A stretch of DNA of 64,000 nt from an uncultured Paracoccaceae bacterium (GTDB lineage Bacteria; Pseudomonadota; Alphaproteobacteria; Rhodobacterales; Rhodobacteraceae), in contig CANMTD010000002.1 in the NCBI GenBank assembly GCA_947500775.1, forward strand, positions 620,001 to 684,000, in the 5' to 3' direction. Made by a program: the position numbers and the translations under genes. The stretch's first letter is position 1, and each line of letters begins with the position of its first letter. Positions 50,539-59,598 of this stretch are shown here, piece after piece. Below the pieces are notes generated by a model. The model saw only the letters and a program-made list of their open reading frames with translations. It ran no database searches and was not told the origin of the DNA.

Positions 50539-51528
50539 ATGAAGCTAATCGTCCAGATACCCGCGCTTAACGAAGAAGCCACAATTGCCGAAACCATCCA
50601 GGCGATCCCGCGGGACATTCCCGGCGTGCAATCGGTCGAGGTTCTGGTGATCGACGATGGCTCCAGCGACCGGACCGTCGATGTGGCGTGGAAAGCCGGG
50701 GCCGATTATGTCCTGCGGATGAGCAGCCACGTCGGCCTTGCCCGCGCGTTTTCCGCCGGTATCGAAGAGGCGCTGCTGCTTGGCGCTGATGTGATCGTCA
50801 ATACCGATGCCGACAACCAATATTGCGCCGATGACATTCCGGCGCTGATCGAACCGATCCGGAAACGTCAGGCGCAGATCGTCGTGGGCGCCCGCCCGAT
50901 CACCGAAATCGAAAGCTTCTCGCCGCTGAAAAAGGCGCTGCAACGGCTGGGCAGCTGGGTCGTGCGCCGGGCCAGCGGCGCGGAAATCCCCGACGCACCC
51001 AGCGGGTTCCGGGCCTATTCCCGCGATGCGGCGGCGCGGCTTTGTGTTGTGAACACATATACTTACACGCTGGAAACCATAATTCAGGCGGGGCGCAAGC
51101 GTATCCCGATGACCTCGGTCCCGGTGCGCGTCAACACGGTGACCAGACCGTCGCGCCTGTTCCGGGGTATCCGCGAATATGTATCCCGGTCGGCCCGCAC
51201 CATCCTGCGGGTTTTCGTGATCTATGCGCCCTTGCAGTTCTTCCTGACCCTTGCGGCGATCTTTGCCCTGCCCGGCCTGTTCGGCATCGCCCGGTTTCTG
51301 GTGTTCTACGTGACGAACGGCGGCGCGGGGCACATCCAGTCGCTGGTCCTGTCGGGCGTGTTGCTGGCGATGGCGACGATCCTGTTCGCCGTCGGCATTC
51401 TGGCGGACCTGATCGCCGCAAACCGCAGCCTGTTGGAAGACATCCGCGCCCGCGAATTGCTGCGCGCCTCGCGACAGTCTGCAAGCGTGGTGCCGCTGCG
51501 CGCGGCAAAGGCCGCTGAAAATGCCTGA
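50539..51528 (+). CDS. Family-2 glycosyltransferase, polyprenyl-phosphate type, with C-terminal membrane helices
   Basis: A 329-residue GT2 of the dolichol-phosphate-mannose synthase group. Motifs are LIVQIPALNEEATIAETIQAIP, VLVIDDGSSDRT and VIVNTDADNQYCADD (DxD-like). Two C-terminal helices are LQFFLTLAAIFALPGLFGIARFLVFYV and LVLSGVLLAMATILFAVGILADL. It probably loads a sugar onto polyprenyl phosphate at the inner membrane. It is the first gene of a five-gene, closely overlapping glycan cluster. The 210-base upstream region is AT-rich and should hold the promoter. Confidence 0.86.
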   Translation: MKLIVQIPALNEEATIAETIQAIPRDIPGVQSVEVLVIDDGSSDRTVDVAWKAGADYVLRMSSHVGLARAFSAGIEEALLLGADVIVNTDADNQYCADDIPALIEPIRKRQAQIVVGARPITEIESFSPLKKALQRLGSWVVRRASGAEIPDAPSGFRAYSRDAAARLCVVNTYTYTLETIIQAGRKRIPMTSVPVRVNTVTRPSRLFRGIREYVSRSARTILRVFVIYAPLQFFLTLAAIFALPGLFGIARFLVFYVTNGGAGHIQSLVLSGVLLAMATILFAVGILADLIAANRSLLEDIRARELLRASRQSASVVPLRAAKAAENA

Positions 51529-53188
51529 ACTGGCGCTTGACGCGCGCGCGGGCCAACGCGCGGTTCCCGGAGGCATGGCCTTTGCCGTACGTGCCGGGAT
51601 CATTGTCGCCTTTGCCCTGCTGGTGATCCTGAGCTTTACCCATAACGTCAACTGGGACGAATTCTATTTCCTGTCCCATATCCACGCCTATCTGGACGGG
51701 CGGCTTGATCGGCCGATGCAGACCTTTTTTGTGCATGGGTTTGGCTGGCTTGATCACATTCCGGGCCATGAGATGCAGCAAATTCTGGCCGCCCGGATCG
51801 TCATGGTCGGCTTTCTGGGCGTGACCGCCCTGTCGGTCCACCGGATCGCGCGCCACCATACCGACGCCGCCTGCGCCAACATTGCCGTTTTGGCGTTTCT
51901 GGCCTCGGGGTTTGTGCTGCCCCATGGCGCCAGCTTTCGCGCCGATCCGATTGCGGCGGCCCTGCTGACATCCGCCATCGCGATCCTGCTGACCACGCGC
52001 CTGTCACCGTTGCAGATCATCGCCGCCGCGGGGCTAAGCGCGCTTGCCCTGCTGGTCACGATCAAGGCGGCGCTGTACCTGCCGGTGTTCCTGGCCACCC
52101 TGATCTGGCGTCTGCAAGACCGCAGGATCGCCCTGCGCATCCTTGGGGCCGGGCTGCTGTCGGCGGGGATTTGGGCCGCGCTTTATCTTTGGCATGCGTC
52201 GGGGATCGTGGCCGCCCCCGGAATCGATACAGGCTCGGACGCGCGCAACGCTTTGAACACGACCCTTCTGAACAGCGGGCTTCTGCCGCGCGCCACCGAA
52301 AGCCTGACCTGGGCGATCTTAAGCGTTGCGCAAATCGCGCTGGCCATGCTGGGCCTTCTGGGCAAGCGTGACCTGCGGCGCGGGATCGTTCTGTTGTTGT
52401 TTGCCGCCCCGCTGCTGTCGGTCGTGATCTATCGCAATGCTTTTGCGTATTTTTTCCCTTTCGCTGTGCCTTTGCTGATGGTCGCCGTCGCATTTGGCGC
52501 ACAAAGGCTGCAACACGCGCGCCTGTTGTCATGGCTGGTGATGATCATGATGGTCAGCGCCGGGCTGCAGACCGCCCGGTCGTTTGCCGAAGATACCGCA
52601 ACCCAGCGCGCCACCATCGCCGAGGTGCACCGCCTGTTCGAAACCCCCGTGCCCTATATCGACGACAGCGGCATGATCGCCTCTTTCCCCAGCGTGGGTT
52701 TTTTCATGTCTGGCTGGGGGGTTACCAGATATCGCGCCGAGGGCACGCCGGTCTTCGCCGATCTGATTGCGCAGGCACGCCCGCCCCTGCTGATCGCCAA
52801 CAAACAAACGCTGATCCAGACCATGGGACAGGCCGGATCAGGCTCTGCTATCCTGTTGCCAGAGGATCACCGGGTATTGCGGCAAACCTATGTGCATTAT
52901 TCCGGCCCGATCTGGCTAGCGGGCCGCAAACTGACCCTTGGCCCCGAACCAACACCGCTGCGCGCGCCCTTTCCGGGGCGCTACCGGATCGAAACCGACG
53001 TCCCGGTTCGGATCGACGGGCGTGTCGTGACCTTTGGCGAGGTTGTGGCATTTGACGAAACGCCGGTCACACTGATGGGACCGCCGGGCACACCGATCAC
53101 GCTTATCTGGGACACCGGGGTTGATCCGATCCAGAGGGATCTGCCGTCCGACAATATCTACTTCGGGTTCTGGGGGTTTCAGTTTTGA
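51521..53188 (+). CDS. Multi-span membrane glycosyltransferase (GT-C/PMT-like)
   Basis: A 555-residue protein with about ten membrane helices in the first 350 residues and a soluble C-terminal domain. NVNWDEFYFLSHIHAYLDG in the first periplasmic loop carries the acidic pair characteristic of GT-C enzymes of the ArnT/PMT type. These use polyprenyl-phosphate sugars made by proteins like the preceding GT2. The start overlaps the GT2 stop by eight bases. The acceptor is unknown. Confidence 0.75.
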   Translation: MPELALDARAGQRAVPGGMAFAVRAGIIVAFALLVILSFTHNVNWDEFYFLSHIHAYLDGRLDRPMQTFFVHGFGWLDHIPGHEMQQILAARIVMVGFLGVTALSVHRIARHHTDAACANIAVLAFLASGFVLPHGASFRADPIAAALLTSAIAILLTTRLSPLQIIAAAGLSALALLVTIKAALYLPVFLATLIWRLQDRRIALRILGAGLLSAGIWAALYLWHASGIVAAPGIDTGSDARNALNTTLLNSGLLPRATESLTWAILSVAQIALAMLGLLGKRDLRRGIVLLLFAAPLLSVVIYRNAFAYFFPFAVPLLMVAVAFGAQRLQHARLLSWLVMIMMVSAGLQTARSFAEDTATQRATIAEVHRLFETPVPYIDDSGMIASFPSVGFFMSGWGVTRYRAEGTPVFADLIAQARPPLLIANKQTLIQTMGQAGSGSAILLPEDHRVLRQTYVHYSGPIWLAGRKLTLGPEPTPLRAPFPGRYRIETDVPVRIDGRVVTFGEVVAFDETPVTLMGPPGTPITLIWDTGVDPIQRDLPSDNIYFGFWGFQF

Positions 53189-54375
53189 ACCGCGCCGCAT
53201 CCTTGGACCCCGCCGCAGATACCGCGCTATCTGACAATACAGCCACGGCAAAGACCACCCCGGCGCGGGTGGTGTTCTGGGGCACCTATGATCTGAGCAA
53301 ACCACGCACCCGCATCCTGCGCGACGGGCTGGCGGAACTGGGGGTCGAGGTCGTGGAAATCCACGCCGATATCTGGCCCCGCCACGCCGACAAAAGCCGG
53401 TTAAGCAAGGCCGCCATCATGCTGGCGCTTCTGCGCGCGCTCGTCTGCTATCCGGTTCTGATTTTCCGCTACCTTGCAGCCCCGCGCCACGACGCGGTGA
53501 TCGTCCCCTATCTGGGGCAATTCGACGTGCTGGTCCTGTGGCCCTTTGCCCGGCTGCGGCGGCGGCCGGTGGTCTGGGACATGTTCCTGTCGCTTTATGA
53601 TACCGTCGTCAACGACCGCAAGATGGCCGCCGGAACGTCCGCCACCGGACGCGCGTTGAAAGCGATCGAATGGCTGGCCTGCCGTGCGGCGGATCGCGTT
53701 TTGCTGGATACAAGGGCGCATGCGGCCCATATTTCGCGATTGTTCGCGCTGCCCCTGGGCAAGGCCGATGCGGTCCCCGTGGGGGCCGAACCCGGCGCCT
53801 TTGCCCGCCTGCCCGCCCCGGTTGCCCATGACGGCCCGGCGAAGGTGCTGTTTTACGGGCAGTTGATCCCGCTGCATGGTGTCGAAACCATTCTGGCAGC
53901 CGCACTGTCGGACCGGGGCCGGACCCGGCACTGGCACATCATCGGCACCGGTCAGGACAGGCCCCTGCTGGAAACCGCGCTCAGCGGCAATCAGGCGCCG
54001 CATGTGACCTGGGACGACTGGGTGCCCTATGACCGCCTCAGCGACGCCATCGCCCGCGCCGATATCTGCCTTGGCATTTTCGGCGCCTCGGAAAAGGCCG
54101 CCTCGGTCGTGCCGAACAAGGTCTATCAGGCGCTGCTGGCGGGCCGGTCGGTCATCACCCGGCAATCGCCCGCCCTGCACGAGGTTTTTCCCGATGCCGA
54201 TCCCGGCCTGCGGCTGGTGCCCCATTCCGACCCCGACGCCTTGCTGGACGCGATCGAGGCGCTTGAGGCTGCGGGATACCCCGTCATGGCCGAAGAAAAG
54301 CTTGCCCTTGCCCATCCCAAAGACATCGCATCGGCGCTGTGCCGGATGCTGACCCCCATGATCGAAAGCCGATAA
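53185..54375 (+). CDS. GT-B (family 4-like) glycosyltransferase
   Basis: A 396-residue GT-B fold enzyme. The N-terminal domain opens with RVVFWGTYDLSKPRTRILRDGLAELG. The C-terminal donor site has VLFYGQLIPLHGVETILAAAL and GIFGASEKAASVVPNKVYQALLAGRSVITRQSPAL, including the E-x7-E-like region of family 4. The start is TTG, overlapping the previous stop (TTGA); no better start is present. It is the third gene of the glycan cluster. Confidence 0.82.
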   Translation: MNRAASLDPAADTALSDNTATAKTTPARVVFWGTYDLSKPRTRILRDGLAELGVEVVEIHADIWPRHADKSRLSKAAIMLALLRALVCYPVLIFRYLAAPRHDAVIVPYLGQFDVLVLWPFARLRRRPVVWDMFLSLYDTVVNDRKMAAGTSATGRALKAIEWLACRAADRVLLDTRAHAAHISRLFALPLGKADAVPVGAEPGAFARLPAPVAHDGPAKVLFYGQLIPLHGVETILAAALSDRGRTRHWHIIGTGQDRPLLETALSGNQAPHVTWDDWVPYDRLSDAIARADICLGIFGASEKAASVVPNKVYQALLAGRSVITRQSPALHEVFPDADPGLRLVPHSDPDALLDAIEALEAAGYPVMAEEKLALAHPKDIASALCRMLTPMIESR

Positions 54376-54379
54376 CCGC

Positions 54380-55219
54380 ATGTCCGAAGCCAGCCCCCTG
54401 TCCCCATCCGCGCCGGATGTCCCCCCCGCGATCCGCCATCGTCACTATGGCCCGGCGGCCCCGGCGCTGAACTGGGTGCCCGCCCCGCGTTACCTGATGC
54501 GGCGCGACCGGGTGATGCGTCAGCTTTCCGCGACCGCGCCCTGCCGGGTGCTGGACATCGGCTGCGGGCCCGCGGCGCTGTTGTCGGAACTGTCGGCGCG
54601 CGGCTTCGATGCCTATGGCGTCGACCGGGCCGAACAGGCGCTGGCGCTGGCCGATACCTTCAACGATGCGCACCACCCGATGACCCTGCAGGCCGAACTT
54701 GACCCCGCATGGAAGGGCAGCTTCGATCTGATGATGTCCTTCGAGGTGATCGAACATCTTGAGGACGACATCGGCGCCATGCGGGACTGGCGCCCCTATC
54801 TGAAGCCCGGCGGCCGCCTGATCCTGTCAACGCCGGCGCATCCCAAACGCTGGAACGCCGCCGATGTCTGGGCCGGTCATGTGCGCCGGTACGAACGCGA
54901 TCAGCTGAGGCAGGCGGTCACCGATGCGGGCTATACCGTCGAGACGATCGAATGTTACGGGTTTCCGCTGGCCAATGTGATGGAACGCTGGCGCGCGCGG
55001 GTCTATGGCAAGGTGCTGACCGACGCCGCGAAAGCCAACAAGAACGCCGACACGCTGACCGACGAAAGCGGCAGCGACCGATCCGTCGAAAGCCGTTTCT
55101 GGGGTGTCTTTTCGTCCTTGCCCATCGTGATGATGATGCGGCTTTTCTGTCAGATGCAGCGCCCGTTCCTATCGACCGAACTGGGCAACGGCTATCTTGT
55201 CGTTGCGCGTGCACCCTAG
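54380..55219 (+). CDS. SAM-dependent class I methyltransferase
   Basis: A 279-residue methyltransferase of the UbiG/Methyltransf_23 type. SAM motif I is CRVLDIGCGPAALLSEL, with FDAYGVDRAEQALALA (motif II) and FDLMMSFEVIEHLEDDIGAM (motif III). Position in the glycan cluster suggests methylation of a sugar or lipid-linked glycan. The gene starts four bases after the glycosyltransferase stop. Confidence 0.83.
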   Translation: MSEASPLSPSAPDVPPAIRHRHYGPAAPALNWVPAPRYLMRRDRVMRQLSATAPCRVLDIGCGPAALLSELSARGFDAYGVDRAEQALALADTFNDAHHPMTLQAELDPAWKGSFDLMMSFEVIEHLEDDIGAMRDWRPYLKPGGRLILSTPAHPKRWNAADVWAGHVRRYERDQLRQAVTDAGYTVETIECYGFPLANVMERWRARVYGKVLTDAAKANKNADTLTDESGSDRSVESRFWGVFSSLPIVMMMRLFCQMQRPFLSTELGNGYLVVARAP

Positions 55220-55221
55220 GC

Positions 55222-56112
55222 ATGGGACGGGTCGCCGCAATCCTTGGCACAGTCGTTGCGCTGGCATTCTTCGGCGTCGTTTTCTGGCGCAGCGCCGGGG
55301 CCTTGCCGCCGCTTGATCTGGGATCGGGGCTGGTCTGGCGCGGGCTGATCGGCGGTCTGGCCCTTTACATCCTGTCACAGCTTACCGGGGCCACCGCATG
55401 GCGGGCCGCCCTGGCGATCTATGACGTCCACCTTCCCGCCCTGCGCGCCGAAAGCCAGCTTTTGGTGTCGCAGGTCGGCAAATACGTGCCGGGCAATGTC
55501 GCGCATCTGATCGGGCGGTTTGCCCTGGCGCGCACAGACGGGATCGAGGCTGCGGTTGCCGGGGCCGCGATGGTGCTGGAGGTCGGGTTTCTGCTGGCGG
55601 TCGGGATTTCGATGGTCGGCGTGCTGGTTCTGGTCGCGCCCGAGCTTGTCACGGCGCTGACCGCGGAACTGCCGGACTGGGCGTTTGGCTGGGGTGCCGG
55701 ATTGGGCGTTTGCGGGCTGCTGGCGGGCCTTTTTGCCGGTCCGTGGCTGATCTGGCGCCGGGCGGGCCGCCCGAAACTGACCCTATCGCGCATGGTCCTT
55801 CCCGTGATGCTGCATGCCGGAAATTTCATCCTTTTGGGCATCTCGCTGTGGTGCGTTGCGCTGGCTGTCCATCCCGATGGCACCGCCGGTCTGATCCAAT
55901 GCACGATCATTTTCATCACCGCCTGGGTGGCTGGTTTCCTGATGCCCGGCGCGCCGGGCGGCGTTGGCGTCCGCGACGGGATCATCGCGCTGGGGCTTGA
56001 GCTGTTCATCGGCCCGGGCGCGGGCTTAAGCGTTGCCGTCGCGCATCGGGCCATTTCGGTTCTGGGGGACATTGCCACCTTTGGGATCGGCCTGATGCTG
56101 CGCCGCGGTTAG
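55222..56112 (+). CDS. Flippase-like integral membrane protein (LPG synthase TM family)
   Basis: A 296-residue protein with seven or eight helices. Family landmarks are LLVSQVGKYVPGNVAHLIGRFALAR and the late GFLMPGAPGGVGVRDGIIALGLEL, seen in the lysylphosphatidylglycerol-synthase membrane domain (UPF0104). Such proteins are often encoded in glycan clusters and are thought to move or modify lipid-linked intermediates. The ATG at 55222 follows the methyltransferase stop by two bases. An upstream open frame is only a shadow of that gene. Confidence 0.8.
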   Translation: MGRVAAILGTVVALAFFGVVFWRSAGALPPLDLGSGLVWRGLIGGLALYILSQLTGATAWRAALAIYDVHLPALRAESQLLVSQVGKYVPGNVAHLIGRFALARTDGIEAAVAGAAMVLEVGFLLAVGISMVGVLVLVAPELVTALTAELPDWAFGWGAGLGVCGLLAGLFAGPWLIWRRAGRPKLTLSRMVLPVMLHAGNFILLGISLWCVALAVHPDGTAGLIQCTIIFITAWVAGFLMPGAPGGVGVRDGIIALGLELFIGPGAGLSVAVAHRAISVLGDIATFGIGLMLRRG

Positions 56113-56352
56113 GCCCCGCGCAAACCCTGTGCTGAAACCCTGCGCCATTGCGCCGCGGCGCAGCATCAGGCCGACTACGCGGGCAACCTCAGCTATCTGC
56201 TGACGGCGCATAACTTCAACCCGGTCATGGCGCTTGCCGGGAAAACGGTGATCGCGGAACCCGAAAGCATCGTGCCGGTCGGCGTGATCCCCCCCGATGC
56301 GGTAAAGACACCGGGCGTTCTGGTCGACCACCTGCTGATCCGCGCGAATTGA
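56113..56352 (+). pseudogene. 3' fragment of a CoA-transferase alpha subunit
   Basis: The frame is open directly from the flippase stop codon but has no start codon. It encodes the C-terminal end of a 3-oxoacid CoA-transferase alpha subunit: ADYAGNLSYLLTAHNFNPVMALA, then VIAEPESIVPVGVIPPDAVKTPGVLVDHLLIRAN and a stop. About three quarters of the gene is missing. The beta-subunit fragment follows in normal operon order, 11 bases later. Confidence 0.8.
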
Positions 56353-56363
56353 GGGAGGCGACA

Positions 56364-56819
56364 ATGGACGCCAAAGAACTGATTGCCCGCCGCGTTGCAC
56401 GCGAAATCACCCCGGGGATGCTGGTCAATCTGGGGATCGGCCTGCCGTCGATGGTGGCGAATTACGTCCCCGCCAGCCTTGGGGTCTTCTTTCAGGCCGA
56501 AAACGGCGTGATCGGGCTGGGCGCCCGCCCGCCCGAAGGCATGGAAGATCCGCACCTGACCGATGCCGGTGGCGGCTTTGTCTCGGCGGTGCCGGGGGCG
56601 GCCAGCATCGACAGCGCCATGAGCTTCGGGCTGATCCGTGGCGGGCATCTGGACATGACCGTTCTGGGCGGGCTGCAGGTGGATGAGGCCGGGCATCTGG
56701 CGAACTGGAAAGTGCCGGGCAAGATGGTGCCGGGCGTGGCGGGTCCGACTGGACCGGCGCCGACACCTATACCGTTGCGCAAGAGGCAAGTGACGTTCTG
56801 GCGCTGCTGGATCATCTAA
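56364..56819 (+). pseudogene. CoA-transferase beta subunit, truncated and fused out of frame to a hydrolase
   Basis: A good start (GGGAGG seven bases before the ATG) and 5' two-thirds of a 3-oxoacid CoA-transferase beta subunit are present: MLVNLGIGLPSMVANYVP, the catalytic Glu in FQAENGVIGLG, and LDMTVLGGLQVDEAGHLANWKVPGKMVPG. Right after KMVPG, where the family continues GGAMDLV, the sequence changes to that of an alpha/beta hydrolase in another frame and a stop is reached at 56819. The catalytic partner is also lost, so activity is not expected. Confidence 0.82.
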
Positions 56820-57411
56820 GGCTTGAAAGGCCGCGATCATCGGATCGTCGCGCGGCGGGCTGTTGGGGATGGTCATCGCCGCAACCGCACCGGATCGCCT
56901 GTTGGGTCTGTGCCTGAACGATGTCGGCCCCGTGCTGGAACGCGCCGGGCTGTCGCGGATCGGGGAATATATCGGCGTGCAGCCGACGGTTCCCTCGCTG
57001 GCCGAGGTCGCCGACCGGATGGCCGCCGCGATGCCGGGCTTTGCCAATGTGCCGGACCTGCGCTGGCAAGAGGAAACCGTGCGCCACTATGTCCAGCTGG
57101 CGGATCGCGTCGGGCTGACCTATGACCCGGCGCTGCGGCACTCTTTCGACGCCGCCATGGCCGCGCCGCCGGTTGACCTGTGGCCGTATTTTGACGCCTG
57201 CGCGGGACTGCCGCTTGCCCTGATCCGGGCGGAAAACTCTGATGTGCTCAGCGCCGAGACCGCCCGGGAAATGCGCGCCCGCCGCCCCGATATGGGCTTT
57301 GCCCAGATCGCCGATCGCGGACATATCCCGTTCCTTGACGAAGACGAAGCCCTGATCTGCATCGCCGACTGGCTGGCCAAAATGGATGCCAATACATCCG
57401 TCACCCATTGA
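56732..57411 (+). pseudogene. Alpha/beta hydrolase, 5'-truncated and frameshifted
   Basis: The remaining part starts at RGGSDWTGADTYTVAQEASDVLALLDHLRLE. A one-base shift near 56828 then changes the frame, and a TGA lies in the new frame just before it. The chain resumes as AAIIGSSRGGLLGMVIAATAP, with the nucleophile serine in GSSRGG, and runs to the normal end LICIADWLAKMD. The oxyanion-hole N-terminus is missing. A 3-oxoadipate enol-lactonase-like or related hydrolase is likely, given the CoA-transferase beside it. An ATG at 56863 would give only a domain fragment. Confidence 0.78.
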
Positions 57412-57529
57412 ACGCCGCCGATGATGCAGCCCCACAAATCCGCGCCGCGATGTGCCGTTTTGAACAGCGCCACCCCCTGCGTCATCTAAATTCTGTGAAG
57501 TCGGTCAATTGTCCGGATTTCGGGCAGCT

Positions 57530-57547
57530 CTGTCATGTCACTGTGAC
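57530..57547 (+). promoter_or_regulatory. Pho box upstream of phoA
   Basis: CTGTCAT-GTCA-CTGTGAC gives two 7-base half-sites with 11-base spacing, as in PhoB boxes. It lies 44 bases upstream of the phoA ATG, with CCTATC about ten bases later as a possible -10. Confidence 0.75.
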
Positions 57548-57590
57548 ATTGCTTTCCTATCCAGCAGCAGTCTCAACAATGGGGGTTTCC

Positions 57591-59078
57591 ATGAAAACGT
57601 CTCTGATCGCCTTGACCGCTGCTTTGGTCAGCACAACGGCCCTGGCCGACGGCCATACGGGCCTGCCGCAGGCCGGTAACGACTGGTTCACCGCAGCCAA
57701 CGCGATGATCGCCGAAAAAGCCGCCATCGCGGCCAACACCAGCAAAGCCAAGAACGTGATCATCCTGATCGCCGACGGCAACGGTGTCGGCACCAACTAT
57801 GCCACCCGCCTGTGGCAAGGTCAGCAAAGCGGCAACATGGGCGACGAGCACATCCTGCCCCATGAAACATTCCCGCATCTGGCGCTGTCGAAAACCTATA
57901 ACGTGAACGCCCAGACCCCCGATTCCGCAGGCACCGGCACCGCGATGCACACCGGCGTCAAAACCAAGGCCGGCGTCATCGGCGTGGACGAAACCCTGAA
58001 CCGTGGCGATTGTTCCCAGGTTGAAGGCGCCTCGGTCGCCAATGCCGCCGAAATCTTTTCCGGCATGGACAAGGCCGTCGGCATCATCTCGACCGCCCGC
58101 CTGACCCATGCGACGCCCGCCTCGGTCTATGCCCATTCGGCCGACCGCAATTTCGAGGACGACAGCAAGCTGCCCGAAGGCTGCGCCGTTCCCGACATCG
58201 CCGCTCAGCTGATCGACGCGATGAAATCCGGCATGGTCGATATCGCTCTGGGCGGTGGTCGCCGTCACTTCATCACCAAGGAAACCGAAGGCCCCGAAGG
58301 CAAATCCGGCAAGCGGACCGATGGCCGGAACCTGATCGAAGAAGCGGGTGCCGCGGGCATTTCCTATGTCTGGAACGACGAAACCGCCGCCGCCGCGGAC
58401 CTGAGCAAGCCGGTTCTGGGCCTGTTCGAATCCAGCCACATGAAATACGAACATGACCGCGCGGGCGAACCGTCGCTGGCGGAAATGACCGAAATGGCCA
58501 TCAAGGCGCTGGAAGGCAACGAAGGCGGATTCTTCCTGTCGATCGAAGCGGGCCGTGTGGATCACGCGAACCACGACGGCAACCTGCACCGGGTTGTGAC
58601 CGACGGCGTTGCCTTTACCGATGCGATCGCCAAGGCCGACGAGCTGACCGACGACAATGACACGCTGATCATCGTTACCGCCGACCACGAACATGCGATC
58701 GCCTTCAACGGCTATTGCGGGCGCGGCACGCCGATCACCGGCCTGTGCTATGACATCGACCCCGCGGGCGTGAAACACACCGGCGAACCGCTGCTGGCCG
58801 ATGACGGCAAACCCTATACCGTTGCCGGTTACCTGAACGGCAGCGGCACGGTTCTGCGCGAAGACATCAACTGGGTCGGCGCCCGGGGCGACCTGACACA
58901 GGAAGATGCCACCGACGCCGATTACGTCCAGCAGGCCCTGATCCCCAAATCCTCGGAATCCCATTCGGGCGAAGACGTGGCGATCTATGGCAAGGGCCCC
59001 TGGGCGCATCTGCTGAACGGCACGGTCGAACAGAACTATATCTTCCACGTGATGTATCACGCCATCACCGCCGAGTGA
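57591..59078 (+). CDS. phoA: Alkaline phosphatase (PhoA type)
   Basis: A 495-residue periplasmic phosphomonoesterase. A Sec signal (KTSLIALTAALVSTTALA) is followed by VIILIADGNGVG (first metal Asp), QTPDSAGTGTAMHTG (nucleophile Ser), FFLSIEAGRVDHANHDG (metal Asp and His) and IIVTADHEHAIAF (metal Asp and His). The ATG at 57591 is set by the signal peptide; the frame is open upstream but crosses the Pho box. The PhoB site indicates induction by phosphate limitation. Confidence 0.94.
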   Translation: MKTSLIALTAALVSTTALADGHTGLPQAGNDWFTAANAMIAEKAAIAANTSKAKNVIILIADGNGVGTNYATRLWQGQQSGNMGDEHILPHETFPHLALSKTYNVNAQTPDSAGTGTAMHTGVKTKAGVIGVDETLNRGDCSQVEGASVANAAEIFSGMDKAVGIISTARLTHATPASVYAHSADRNFEDDSKLPEGCAVPDIAAQLIDAMKSGMVDIALGGGRRHFITKETEGPEGKSGKRTDGRNLIEEAGAAGISYVWNDETAAAADLSKPVLGLFESSHMKYEHDRAGEPSLAEMTEMAIKALEGNEGGFFLSIEAGRVDHANHDGNLHRVVTDGVAFTDAIAKADELTDDNDTLIIVTADHEHAIAFNGYCGRGTPITGLCYDIDPAGVKHTGEPLLADDGKPYTVAGYLNGSGTVLREDINWVGARGDLTQEDATDADYVQQALIPKSSESHSGEDVAIYGKGPWAHLLNGTVEQNYIFHVMYHAITAE

Positions 59079-59167
59079 TCAGGCAGATGTGACGAATTGC
59101 GGGGGGCCGGACGCACGGCCCCTCGTTTATACTGGCCCCAAGCCCGACGATTCGAACGGAGGCTTTG

Positions 59168-59587
59168 ATGAAACGCCGCACCTTCCTGACCGCAGCCAGC
59201 GCCACGGTGATCATCCCCGCCCTTGCGCGCGCCGATCAGACCGCCATCAAGATGCGCGATCTGTACAACAAGGATCTCAGCTTTTCCGATCTGGCCAGAT
59301 CGCTGGAAGGTCAGCGCATCACCGTTCAGGGTTTCATGGCCCCGCCGCTGAAGGCGGACTCCAGTTTCTTTGTCCTGACCAAGAAACCGCTGGCCGTCTG
59401 CCCCTTCTGCGAAACCGATGCCGAATGGCCCGACGATATTCTGGCAATCTATACCAAGCGCCGGGTCAAGGTCATTCCCTTCTCGGTCAAGATCGAAACC
59501 ACCGGCGTGCTGGAACTGGGCAGCTTCAAGGATGCCGAGACCGGCTTTGTCAGCCGGGTGCGCCTGTCCGACGCCACCTATTCCTGA
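59168..59587 (+). CDS. Tat-exported protein with CPFC motif, metal-transport accessory candidate
   Basis: A 139-residue protein with a Tat-like signal (KRRTFLTAASATVIIPALARA). The mature part has LEGQRITVQGFMAPPLKADSSFFVLT and PLAVCPFCETDAEWPDD, where CPFC may bind metal or a disulfide. The layout resembles DUF3299-type proteins found beside ABC transporters of the LolD/FtsX class. GGAGG lies just before the ATG at 59168. It starts a three-gene unit with an ATPase 12 bases later and a permease. Confidence 0.65.
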   Translation: MKRRTFLTAASATVIIPALARADQTAIKMRDLYNKDLSFSDLARSLEGQRITVQGFMAPPLKADSSFFVLTKKPLAVCPFCETDAEWPDDILAIYTKRRVKVIPFSVKIETTGVLELGSFKDAETGFVSRVRLSDATYS

Positions 59588-59598
59588 GCCCGCGCGCA

